A stretch of DNA of 64,000 nt from Clostridiales bacterium (GTDB lineage Bacteria > Bacillota > Clostridia > Lachnospirales > Lachnospiraceae), in the NCBI GenBank assembly GCA_020860565.1, contig JAJBUA010000067.1, forward strand, positions 30,953-94,952, written 5' to 3'. The stretch's first letter is position 1, and the number at the start of each line of letters is the position of its first letter. Shown here in pieces: positions 1 through 7,668 of this stretch. The notes beneath the pieces were generated by a model. That model did no database searches. It was not told the origin of the DNA and saw nothing but the letters and a program-made list of their open reading frames with translations. The translations under genes were made by a program, and so were the position numbers.

Positions 1-262
1 TAACCTTCGGGATAACGATCTTATAGGTGTTGATCATGGACTTGATCAGGTCGATCTTACCGCCATAGCTCTTGAACGCGTCATTATATCCGTCAAATAC
101 CGGATTCTTCGGCCAGAACCACGCGCTGGTGAAGATCTCGGAGTTGGTCTTAAAGGTAGCGCCTACCATCCAGATCAGAGGATAAACCATGATGATCCCG
201 ACCAGAACCAGAACGACATAACGTAATACGGTACTGATTTGATTTTTCTGTTCTCTTGTCAT
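1..262 (-). CDS. Sugar ABC transporter permease, MalG-type (partial)
   Basis: N-terminal 87 residues of a CUT1-type inner membrane permease; the rest lies beyond the left edge. After a short polar start the chain has a hydrophobic segment (about residues 15-33, ending in IWMVGATFK), then the periplasmic-type stretch with WFWPKNPVF that is typical of the MalG/LacG half. A GGGAGG ribosome binding site lies just upstream and overlaps the end of the preceding permease gene, so the two are translationally coupled. It would form the channel with the MalF-type permease and accept sugar from the binding lipoprotein encoded upstream. No ATPase subunit is visible in the window; such systems often share one. 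Confidence 0.88.
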   Translation of the reverse strand, partial: MTREQKNQISTVLRYVVLVLVGIIMVYPLIWMVGATFKTNSEIFTSAWFWPKNPVFDGYNDAFKSYGGKIDLIKSMINTYKIVIPKV

Positions 263-268
263 GTCTGA

Positions 269-1168
269 TTACCTCCCATCTTCATCCGAATAGTAAACCC
301 ACTTCTTCTGGCTGATGAAAGCAATCGCAGTCAGAACAGCAGTGATAATGAACAGGATCCACGCCTGCGCACTTGCCATACCCATCTTATGACGAAGGAA
401 AGCGTTGTTATAGATCAACAGGGAAATCAGCGTCGTAGCGCCGTTCGGTCCGCCCTTGGTTACCAGGAACGGTCCGTTGAATTCCTGGAACGCCTGGCAA
501 AGCTGAGTGATCAGGTTATAGAAAATGATCGGGGTGATCAGCGGTACGGTAATCTTGAAGAACTGGGTCCACTTGGTCGCGCCATCGATGGAAGCAGCTT
601 CATAAAGATCAACGGATACACCTTTCAAAGCAGCCAGGAAAATAACCATTGCAGAACCAAACTGCCATACACGCAGCAAAACGATTACAAACAATGCACC
701 GTTCGCCGTGGCCATCCAGTTAATCTGAGGAACCCCAAAGATGCCAAGCACCGTATTGACCAGACCTTCTGTATTCCAGACTGCTCTCCACAGGATCGCG
801 ATTGCGATGGAGCCGCCAAGAATGGAAGGAATGTAATAAGCGGTTCTGAAAATATTAACACCTTTCAGTTTGAAATTCAGAATATAAGCGATGAATAACG
901 CGAATACCAGTTTTAACGGTACGTCAAAAATCGCATACTTAAATGTTACCAGGAAAGCGCGGACAATATCCTCATCCGTAAAAATCTTCTGATAGTTCAT
1001 AAGACCCGTCTGGGAGATACCGGAGAACAGATCATAGTTCGTAAAGCTGTAGTACAGCGATGAAGCGAACGGATATACCTTAAACAGCAAAAATCCGATC
1101 AGCCACGGAATTATGAAGAAAAAGCCGACATTCTCACTCAGGGTCTTTTTAAAACTCTTTTCCTGCAT
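269..1168 (-). CDS. Sugar ABC transporter permease, MalF-type
   Basis: 299-residue CUT1 permease, the usual length. Six hydrophobic segments are visible, the first at about residues 13-35. The conserved EAAxxDGAxxxxxFxxIxxP loop that docks the ATPase is present near residue 190 (EAASIDGATKWTQFFKITVP). The start is supported by GGAGGGG about 10 bases upstream. The gene lies between a small unknown gene and the MalG-type permease in one minus-strand operon. It probably imports oligosaccharides from pectin side chains, inferred only from the divergent GH105 hydrolase gene; the substrate cannot be read from the sequence. Confidence 0.93.
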   Translation of the reverse strand: MQEKSFKKTLSENVGFFFIIPWLIGFLLFKVYPFASSLYYSFTNYDLFSGISQTGLMNYQKIFTDEDIVRAFLVTFKYAIFDVPLKLVFALFIAYILNFKLKGVNIFRTAYYIPSILGGSIAIAILWRAVWNTEGLVNTVLGIFGVPQINWMATANGALFVIVLLRVWQFGSAMVIFLAALKGVSVDLYEAASIDGATKWTQFFKITVPLITPIIFYNLITQLCQAFQEFNGPFLVTKGGPNGATTLISLLIYNNAFLRHKMGMASAQAWILFIITAVLTAIAFISQKKWVYYSDEDGR

Positions 1169-1187
1169 GTGTGTTTCCCCTCCTGTA

Positions 1188-1526
1188 TTATTTGTTTAAT
1201 TCACCGAGCAGTTCCTCATATCGTTCCGGCAGAACGGCTTTTAACTCACACGCCCGCGAAACCACATAAGCCAGCTGCTCCCTCATCGAATCGTCCGGGA
1301 ATGCTTCCCTGCACCCCTTTTCCCGGCAGATCCGTCTGATTCGCTGCAAGTGATTTTTGAGCATATCGCACAAGGCCCGGTAATTCTCATAAATCTGATC
1401 TGACATCTCGCTGATTGTATCCACCAGCAACACAAGCTGATCCGGATCCGGATCCTTCACGTCCGAAAACCACCTTACAATATCAGCATAATTTGCCTGA
1501 TCTTTCACAGCTTCTTTAATGTCCAT
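1188..1526 (-). CDS. Small helical protein of unknown function in sugar ABC operon
   Basis: About 112 residues, not recognised. The ATG at 1526 is chosen over an upstream TTG because GGAGAGG sits six bases before it. The product is soluble, acidic to neutral and predicted mostly helical, with a few cysteines (ALCDML, RRICREKGCR, RACELK) and no signal peptide or membrane segment. It is 19 bases upstream of the MalF-type permease and downstream of the binding-protein gene, so it is very likely co-transcribed with the importer. Solute-binding, permease and unknown-gene order like this is uncommon; a role in tuning the transporter is only a guess. Confidence 0.6.
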   Translation of the reverse strand: MDIKEAVKDQANYADIVRWFSDVKDPDPDQLVLLVDTISEMSDQIYENYRALCDMLKNHLQRIRRICREKGCREAFPDDSMREQLAYVVSRACELKAVLPERYEELLGELNK

Positions 1527-1560
1527 AAGATCCCTCTCCAAACGAATTCATAATTCATCT

Positions 1561-1688
1561 GCGATCGAGTAGGAGGCGGCTTTTTGCCTCATACTCGCTG
1601 CGCCGGGCGGATGCAGCGTCAGCTGCAAAATTTCCTTATCCGCCCGTGTGCATTCAACAGAAGCCGCCAGACTTCCTTCGGCGGCTTC
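1561..1688 (+). repeat. Dispersed structured repeat, family A, copy 1
   Basis: Three consecutive hairpins: 1566-1597 (CGAGTA/TACTCG outer stem), 1605-1645 (GGGCGGAT/ATCCGCCC with an inner GCAGC-GTCA-GCTGC stem and the conserved tail GCAAAATTTCCTTA), and 1660-1688 (GAAGCCGCC/GGCGGCTTC). The same architecture recurs at 7391-7583 and 36531-36658 with compensating changes in the stems. This copy sits 3' of the sugar-binding protein gene, inside the operon, where it could weaken read-through or protect the mRNA 3' end. The rest of the 1527-1727 gap shows nothing else. Confidence 0.75.
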
Positions 1689-1727
1689 CTGTCACCTGTC
1701 AAAACAAATTGTTCTTAATCGATTATC

Positions 1728-3092
1728 TTAGTTGCCAAGACACTCATTGATACCGTCAACCAGAGCTTCCGCTGCTTTCGCACTGTCGTAATCGCCGCTG
1801 CTCAGCTTGCCGAATACCTTGTAGTAAACGCCGTCCGGATTTGCCTTCAGATCGTTGTGCTCGAACTTCGCATCCAGCTGGAACGGGTTGTTTGCGATTG
1901 CCTGTGCATTTGCCTCTTTTACCAGCTCATCGCCCAGACCCTTCTCATTCAGTACTGCAACTGCTGCTTCCGAACACGGAATACCACGCTCGGTAGACAG
2001 GATCTCAGCACCTTCCGGATCATTCAGCATATAGTTGATCAGCATCGCTGCTTCCTTCGGATGTGCGCAGTTCTTGGTGATCGCGAACGCCATAGAGATC
2101 TTGGTGAATCCGCCCTTATAATCGCCAAACTCAAGATCCTCGCCGATGACGAATTCCTGATTCGGCTTGTTGGTGGACTCTACGATCGCCTGCTGGAACT
2201 TGGTAGCGGAAGAATCCCACTCAAGGATACCGGCATACTTACCATCGATCCACTTCGCGTTCTTATCGATGGAGTCAGCCATATCGCCGCTCAGAACCGC
2301 GATCGTCGGCATTACATGCTCTGCTTCCATCTTGCAGATGAAATCCATGCCTTCCTGAATCTCTTCTACGGAATACTGAAGCTGATTATCTTCTACCCAT
2401 GCTTTGTTGTACTTGGACTCCAGATAATGTACCAGGAAGATCGCACGGTCATACTCGCCCATCGCCAACGGATAATAGCTGTCGTCATAAGCCTTGAACG
2501 CTGCACCTGCCGCCAGCAGAGAAGCTTCATCAGTCGGAAGAGCTGCGCCTACCTCGTCAAACGTGGTCTTGTTCCAGTAGAACAGACGTCCGGTCAGAGA
2601 AATCGGAACTGCCACCTGCTTGCCGCCCGCTACACACGCGTCAAGAGAAGTCTGCGGGAACTGAGTCAGATCCAGAACATCCGAATATTCGTTCAGATCC
2701 AGGAAGTTCTCACCGTTGTTGGAATAGGACTCGATCCAGTTCCAGTTGATCTGCATCACATCTGCTGCGCTGCCGCCAAGGATATTCATCGACTGAGCTT
2801 CCTCCCAGCCGTTCCATGCACCGTACTCAGCCTCGATGGTGATGTACGGATACTTCTCCTGGAATGCTGCGATCGCTGCCTCAGTCGCCTCATGTCTGGA
2901 GTCACCGCCCCACCATGAGAAACGCAGGCTTACCGGCTCCTCAGCGCCTGCCTCGGTCTCCGCCGGAGCTGCCGCGCCGCCTGAGCTCGAACCACTGTCA
3001 CTGCTACTGCTGCTGCCGCCGCATGCTGCCAGAGACAGCACCATCACGGACGCCAGCGATAATGAAATTGCTTTCGTAACGTTTTTCCTCAT
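1728..3092 (-). CDS. Extracellular sugar-binding lipoprotein (SBP_bac_1 family)
   Basis: 454-residue substrate-binding protein. It starts with a lipoprotein signal peptide, MRKN then a hydrophobic core ending in the lipobox LAAC (Cys about residue 24), followed by a Gly/Ser-rich linker and a Glu/Ala spacer, so it is anchored outside the membrane. The mature part has the features of family 1 binding proteins: a first strand with RFSWWGG, later LYYW-like aromatic patches, and MLNDPEGAEIL near the C-terminus. The start has AAAGGGAG about nine bases upstream. It is the first gene of the importer operon, with a LacI-type operator 40 bases before the start codon. Confidence 0.93.
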   Translation of the reverse strand: MRKNVTKAISLSLASVMVLSLAACGGSSSSSDSGSSSGGAAAPAETEAGAEEPVSLRFSWWGGDSRHEATEAAIAAFQEKYPYITIEAEYGAWNGWEEAQSMNILGGSAADVMQINWNWIESYSNNGENFLDLNEYSDVLDLTQFPQTSLDACVAGGKQVAVPISLTGRLFYWNKTTFDEVGAALPTDEASLLAAGAAFKAYDDSYYPLAMGEYDRAIFLVHYLESKYNKAWVEDNQLQYSVEEIQEGMDFICKMEAEHVMPTIAVLSGDMADSIDKNAKWIDGKYAGILEWDSSATKFQQAIVESTNKPNQEFVIGEDLEFGDYKGGFTKISMAFAITKNCAHPKEAAMLINYMLNDPEGAEILSTERGIPCSEAAVAVLNEKGLGDELVKEANAQAIANNPFQLDAKFEHNDLKANPDGVYYKVFGKLSSGDYDSAKAAEALVDGINECLGN

Positions 3093-3421
3093 AAATAAAT
3101 TCTCCCTTTCTTATAAAATGGTCAGAGTCCGGGTGCAAAGGTTTGCATCCAAACTCAAAAATATTATGCAACTCTGCTACATTTCTTGTCCCCTTAGCGG
3201 TATCTCATGAAGCATTATTGCACGTACTTTGTAGATATTTTTATAATAACACCTTTCCCCAGTGATGTCAATTAGTGATTTTGCTCAGTTTGAGATTTTT
3301 TAATTTGTTACATTTGGCTAATTCTTTTCTGCCAATTTTGTGCTATTATTTCAATAGGATGCAAACGTTTGAAATTAAAATGTCACAATTGGTATTTTTC
3401 AGAAAAAAGGAGAAGATGTTT
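3093..3421. promoter_or_regulatory. Divergent control region with two LacI-type operators
   Basis: Gene-free region of 329 bases between the importer operon and the GH105 gene. Two related palindromes are visible: TGCAAAGGTTTGCA (3134-3147), close to the binding-protein start, and TGCAAACGTTTGAA (3360-3373), just before the GH105 ribosome binding site. Both resemble operators of LacI-family repressors; the second, with a CG centre, also resembles a CcpA cre site. A possible -10 (TATTAT, 3344-3349) precedes the second site. The symmetric arrangement suggests one regulator controls both directions. No LacI-family gene is in the window. Confidence 0.6.
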
Positions 3422-4555
3422 ATGCAGATTTTAGACCGCTATATCGAGCAGCTACTGGAAAAGAGCAGCCCGCAGATGCCCATATGGAATATCGAGAAAA
3501 TCAAGGCCGGAGCCGAGCCTTCGTGGAACTATATGGACGGCTTCATGATTCACGCGATCCTCGAACTGTATCATATGACCAAAAAGGAAGAGTATCTCAC
3601 CTTCGCAGACAATTTTATCGATTACTTTGTCAATGATGATGGTTCGATCCAGTCCTATGATCCGTATGAATATAACCTCGACAATGTCAACGCCGGCAAG
3701 ACTCTTTTTGATCTCTATGAACTGACCGGCAAAGAGAAATACCGCCGTGCGATCGACACCGTATACAGCCAGCTGAAGGGTCAGCCCCGTACTTCGACCG
3801 GCAATTTCTGGCACAAGCTGATCTATCCGAATCAGATCTGGCTGGACGGCACCTATATGGCGCAGCCGTTCTATATGCAGTATGAGGTTACATTTAACGA
3901 CTGTGCGAACTGTCTGGACAGCTATCATCAGTTTCTGAATGTCTATAACCTGATGCGGGATACGCGCAACGGGCTGTATTATCATGCTTATGATGATTCC
4001 CGCCAGATGTTCTGGTGTGACAAGGTCACCGGTCTCTCGGATAATTTCTGGCTGCGCGCGCTGGGCTGGTACGCAATGGCCCTGATTGACACGATGGACG
4101 TTATGCCGGATGATAAGCTCGGTAAAGAGAAGAAGGAACTGAACCGTATTTATAAGGAACTGATTGACGCCATGATCCCCTATCAGGATGAGGAATACGG
4201 CATGTGGTATCAGGTCGTCAACCGCGGCGGCATCAAACCGAACTATCTGGAGACCTCCGGCTCGGCGATCTTCGCCTACGCGATCATGCGCAGTGTACGG
4301 ATGGGATATCTGGATGAGTCTTATTATCAATATGGAAGAAAGGCGTTTGACGGTATCTGCAGGAAGTATCTGTCGGAAAAGGACGGGGAGCTGCAGCTCG
4401 ATGGCATCTGCCTGGTGGCCGGACTTGGCAATAAGCAGATGAGAGAAGGGACCTTTGAATATTATATGAGGGAACCGATCGTCCAGAATGAGGCGAAGGG
4501 GGTTGCGCCGCTGATTCAGGCTTATATTGAGATTATGCATCGCGGGGAGAGCTGA
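3422..4555 (+). CDS. GH105 unsaturated rhamnogalacturonyl hydrolase
   Basis: Hydrolyses the terminal 4,5-unsaturated galacturonic acid from products of rhamnogalacturonan lyases. The protein is about 377 residues, the usual size of YteR/YesR proteins, and has no signal peptide, so it acts in the cytosol on imported oligosaccharides. Visible hallmarks are IWLDGTYMAQPF with the catalytic Asp near residue 142, an aromatic FWLRALGWYAMAL stretch, and NYLETSGSAIFAYAI near residue 280. The ATG at 3422 is preferred over 3416 because AAGGAG lies nine bases before it. It is divergent from the sugar importer, which probably supplies its substrate. Confidence 0.9.
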   Translation: MQILDRYIEQLLEKSSPQMPIWNIEKIKAGAEPSWNYMDGFMIHAILELYHMTKKEEYLTFADNFIDYFVNDDGSIQSYDPYEYNLDNVNAGKTLFDLYELTGKEKYRRAIDTVYSQLKGQPRTSTGNFWHKLIYPNQIWLDGTYMAQPFYMQYEVTFNDCANCLDSYHQFLNVYNLMRDTRNGLYYHAYDDSRQMFWCDKVTGLSDNFWLRALGWYAMALIDTMDVMPDDKLGKEKKELNRIYKELIDAMIPYQDEEYGMWYQVVNRGGIKPNYLETSGSAIFAYAIMRSVRMGYLDESYYQYGRKAFDGICRKYLSEKDGELQLDGICLVAGLGNKQMREGTFEYYMREPIVQNEAKGVAPLIQAYIEIMHRGES

Positions 4556-4583
4556 TTGTTCGAGAAATACATATTATAATATA

Positions 4584-4760
4584 TTTGTCGGTAGACAGTC
4601 CGTCCCTGAAAAGAAAACATATCCTCCGAGGACCGCTTGCGCTCAGGTTTTCACGTAGCGGTACTAAACTCGCCGGAAAAACATCCGGTTCGTTAAGTGC
4701 CGACGTGAAAAATGTCCTCTGCGGATATGTTTTCTTTTCAGGGACTACTTTGTTGGCAAA
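4584..4760. repeat. Long palindromic repeat, family B, full copy
   Basis: A near-complete palindrome of about 177 bases. The outer arms 4602-4624 and 4723-4745 are a perfect 23-base inverted repeat (CCCTGAAAAG...). Inner arms pair TTTTCACGT with ACGTGAAAA and CGCCGGA with TCCGG. The left arm carries an extra small insert with ACCGCTTGCGCT. The two ends are related (TTTGTCGG... and the complement of ...TTGGCAAA). The same left-arm sequence recurs at 63937-64000, and shorter relatives are seen at 19544 and 62843. The short reading frames across it look like by-products of the palindrome. It fills most of the 4556-4871 gap. Confidence 0.75.
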
Positions 4761-4831
4761 TTCTTCATATAATTCTTTCGACGTTTTATCAGTTAACAAT
4801 GATACATCGTATTTTTATCAAGTTTCTCCTT

Positions 4832-4866
4832 AAAAGTCCCCGATGCTAAATCATCGAGGACTTTTT
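4832..4866. terminator. Bidirectional intrinsic terminator
   Basis: AAAAGTCC-CCGATG / CATCG-AGGACTTTTT forms a stable stem with a short A/T loop and has T-runs on both strands. It lies between the convergent GH105 gene and the MATE gene ending at 4872, and can end transcription from both sides. Confidence 0.75.
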
Positions 4867-4871
4867 CCACT

Positions 4872-6254
4872 CTATATCCCCGCCGTACGTCTCCACACGC
4901 CGCTCCGGTACCGGAGGACGAAGCAGATGCTGCGGGCGATCCAGTCTATGACCATCGCGATCCATACACCGATGGCTCCCATCCCCAGACGAACTCCGAT
5001 TACATAACTCAGGAACACCCGGAAGAGGATCATTGACGTGATGGATACCACCATCGGATAGCGCACATCGTTCGATGCTCTCAGCACGTTGCTCAGGGTG
5101 AAGGATATCGGCCACAGCAGGATCGCGCTGCCGTCGTGAATCGTTACCAGAATCGCTGCCAGTGACAGTGCTTCCTGTGAGAGTGCGTACAGCCGCATCG
5201 TCAGCGGCATCGTCGCGATGATCAGCACGCAGCAGCTGCCAAGCAGTACGTAAGTGATCTTTAACATTTTTTTCGCGTAGTACCGCACCTGCTCATAGTC
5301 TCCCGCGCCGACACACTGGCCGATTACGGTGATCATCGCCAGGTTCATCGCCTGTCCGGGCAGGATCCCCATACCGTCCAGGTTGTTTGCTACCGCGTTT
5401 GCCGCGATCTGCACGGTGCCGAATGTCGCGATGATGCTGACCACCAGCACACGCCCCAGCTGGAAGATACTGTTTTCTATGCCGCCGGGAATGCCGATAT
5501 GTAAGATCCGCCGGATCATTCCGCCATTCCAGCTAAACGGCTCATCGCCGATATGAATCGGCAGGCTGCGGTCTGTCAGGCGGAAGCATAAGATCAGGCA
5601 CGCAGTCATACGGGAAATCAGCGACGCGAGTGCGGCGCCGGCCACTCCCCACTTCATAACGAAGATAAAAAATGCGTTTCCGCACGCGTTCATCAGGTTC
5701 ATGAGGATCGAGACTTTCATCGAGATTTTGGAATTCTCCATCGACCGGAACAGCGCCGCGCAGGAATTATAGACAGCGAGAAACGGGTACGACAATGCGG
5801 AGAGCCAGAAGTAGACCAGCGCATTTCTCATCACGTCTTCTTCCACCCCGTGGTACAGGAGTTCCAGAATCTCTCTGCGGAAAATGATCGTGAGTGCCGC
5901 GATGCCGACGGAGATCAGCCCTGTGACCAATAATAGCTGCAGCGCCGACTCACAGCTTTTCTTTTCATCTTTATGGCCCAGATACTGAGATGCCACGACC
6001 GCGCCGCCGGTTGATACTGCCGCGAAGACGTTGATCATCAGATTGTTGATCATATCGACCAGTGACACTCCGGACGTCGCTGCTTCGCCGGCGCTCGATA
6101 CCATCATGGTGTCTACCATACCCACTGTGATTGCCAGCACCTGCTCTACGATCAGAGGTGCAATCAGTACCGCGAGTGCACGATTGGAAAACATCCGGTT
6201 ATCCCGTCTCTCATCTGAAAACAAAGCTGAAAGCTGCATTCCCTGTCCTTTCAT
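4872..6254 (-). CDS. MATE family efflux transporter
   Basis: About 460 residues with twelve hydrophobic segments in two similar halves, the family's normal size. It exports drugs or metabolites against Na+ or H+. Family signatures include PLIVEQVLAITVGMVDTMMVS in helix 1 and VVASQYLGHKD after helix 2; the second half repeats the pattern (GMGILPGQAMNLAM, VIGQCVGAGD). The ATG at 6254 is chosen because AGAAGGGGA precedes it and it gives a normal N-terminus; the frame is open up to 6308. It is a single gene, divergent from the LacX-like gene and ended by the terminator at 4832. Confidence 0.9.
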   Translation of the reverse strand: MKGQGMQLSALFSDERRDNRMFSNRALAVLIAPLIVEQVLAITVGMVDTMMVSSAGEAATSGVSLVDMINNLMINVFAAVSTGGAVVASQYLGHKDEKKSCESALQLLLVTGLISVGIAALTIIFRREILELLYHGVEEDVMRNALVYFWLSALSYPFLAVYNSCAALFRSMENSKISMKVSILMNLMNACGNAFFIFVMKWGVAGAALASLISRMTACLILCFRLTDRSLPIHIGDEPFSWNGGMIRRILHIGIPGGIENSIFQLGRVLVVSIIATFGTVQIAANAVANNLDGMGILPGQAMNLAMITVIGQCVGAGDYEQVRYYAKKMLKITYVLLGSCCVLIIATMPLTMRLYALSQEALSLAAILVTIHDGSAILLWPISFTLSNVLRASNDVRYPMVVSITSMILFRVFLSYVIGVRLGMGAIGVWIAMVIDWIARSICFVLRYRSGVWRRTAGI

Positions 6255-6481
6255 CCCGTTTATTCCCCTTCTGTAAAAGCTCCACAAGCGGAAATGACTG
6301 CCTTGCAATCATCTCCGCTTACAGAACAACAGACTAGCACAACTAAAAATAAAAGTCAACCATCTCTCTTTCCGAATACAGGCATCCGGACAGACATCAA
6401 TCCGAGAAAAATATTGTAATTCCGTTTCTTCTTCATTATAATAAAATTCAAACAGCAAAACTTATTTCCGGGAGGTTATCT

Positions 6482-7363
6482 ATGAGATACGTAATTGAAA
6501 ATGACATCCTGCGCGCGGAAATCGATTCCTTTGGCGCTGAGCTGAAATCCGTACGCAGAAAAGACAATGACCGTGAGTATATGTGGTACGCGGACAAGAA
6601 ATACTGGGGCCGCACCTCACCGGTACTCTTTCCCTTCGTGGGAAGCCTGAAAAATAAAGAGTATATTTATCAGGGGAAACATTATCCCATGGGGCAGCAC
6701 GGCTTTGCACGCGACATGGAGCATACACTGACATCGCAAACCGATCACGAGATCTGGTTTGAACTGGCTTCCACGGAAGAAACTCTGGCGAAATATCCTT
6801 TCCTGTTTGTTCTCCGTATCGGCTATGCCCTTGACGGCGCGGATCTTAAAGTTATGTGGAAGGTTGAGAATCCTGCTCAGCAGACGATGTATTTTTCCAT
6901 CGGCGCGCATCCGGCTTTTCTCTGTCCGGTTCATGGAGAGAGCAGCAAAGCTGGTTATCGCCTGTATTTCGGCGGCGTTGACGAGATCCATCATCACGGC
7001 AACACTGTGGATACCGGACTGGCCATTAAGACAGAAGATATCGTGATCCCGCTCACTGACCACCGCGTATCCATCACGGAGGATTTCTTTGACCGCTGCA
7101 CCTATATGATCGAGGGCGCGCAGACTGGCGAAGTCGGTCTCGAAGATCCCGAAGGCAAGCGCATCATTACGATGACTTTTGATACCCCGCTTTTTGCTAT
7201 CTGGTCTCCTGAAGGCAAAAATGCACCTTTCCTCTGTATCGAGCCATGGTACGGCCGCTGCGACGCCACCGACTTTGACGGTACTCTGGAGGAGCGCGAC
7301 TATACCAATGTACTCAAAGCAGGGGAAACCTTCAGCGCGGCGTATACGATTCGTTATGAATAA
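6482..7363 (+). CDS. Aldose 1-epimerase family protein (LacX-like)
   Basis: 293 residues of the galactose mutarotase-like superfamily. Recognisable features are the N-terminal N-x-x-L-x-A-x-I-x-x-x-G-A-E-L strand, GQHGFARDM with a catalytic-type His near residue 80, IGAHPAFLCPV with the second His near 141, and CIEPWYGRCDATD near 255 with the Glu expected to act as base. LacX-type proteins lack a secretion signal and probably interconvert sugar anomers in the cytosol. GGGAGG lies eight bases before the ATG. It is monocistronic, divergent from the MATE gene; the family A repeat follows its stop codon. Confidence 0.88.
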   Translation: MRYVIENDILRAEIDSFGAELKSVRRKDNDREYMWYADKKYWGRTSPVLFPFVGSLKNKEYIYQGKHYPMGQHGFARDMEHTLTSQTDHEIWFELASTEETLAKYPFLFVLRIGYALDGADLKVMWKVENPAQQTMYFSIGAHPAFLCPVHGESSKAGYRLYFGGVDEIHHHGNTVDTGLAIKTEDIVIPLTDHRVSITEDFFDRCTYMIEGAQTGEVGLEDPEGKRIITMTFDTPLFAIWSPEGKNAPFLCIEPWYGRCDATDFDGTLEERDYTNVLKAGETFSAAYTIRYE

Positions 7364-7390
7364 GCAATGAGCATCAGCCGGAAAAATTTT

Positions 7391-7583
7391 GCGATCGAGT
7401 AGGAGGCAGCTTTTTGCCTCTTACTCGCCGCGCCGGTTGCTGTGTGCCGGTGGCACACGTTTAGCAACGACCGGAGCGGAGCGTAGAACAGATGCAACGT
7501 CAGCTGCAAAATTTCCATATCCGCCCGTGCGCATAAAAGGCACCCGGAATCAGGCGAAAATAAGAACACCTGATTCCGGGCGT
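7391..7583 (+). repeat. Dispersed structured repeat, family A, copy 2 (with insert)
   Basis: Hairpin 1 at 7396-7427 is nearly identical to copy 1. The second module is interrupted by an additional hairpin (7433-7474, CCGGTTGCT/AGCAACgaCCGG, with an inner GTGCC/GGCAC stem), after which the conserved GCAACGTCAGCTGCAAAAT core returns. Hairpin 3 is CCCGGAATCAGG/CCTGATTCCGGG (7543-7580) followed by GCGTTTT on the plus strand and by CCTTTTATG on the minus strand, so it probably terminates both convergent genes. The rest of 7364-7668 shows nothing else. Confidence 0.75.
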
Positions 7584-7668
7584 TTTCTGCCTGCTTACGC
7601 AAAATTCATCTATCATTCGCACCAGAAGCGTTTCTGGAAACTGTTTCCAGAAAAAATCCCGCAGGGAA

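Noticed and set aside
389..898. Plus-strand reading frame of about 169 codons
   Set aside because: It is antisense to the MalF-type permease, has no membrane or domain pattern and no ribosome site. Similar antisense frames elsewhere (for example 1857-2918, 3452-4540, 18275-18826, 31028-32071) were dropped for the same reason.
4585..4833. Short frames on both strands over the family B palindrome
   Set aside because: They arise from the palindrome and have no ribosome site or recognisable content. They are noted only as part of the repeat.
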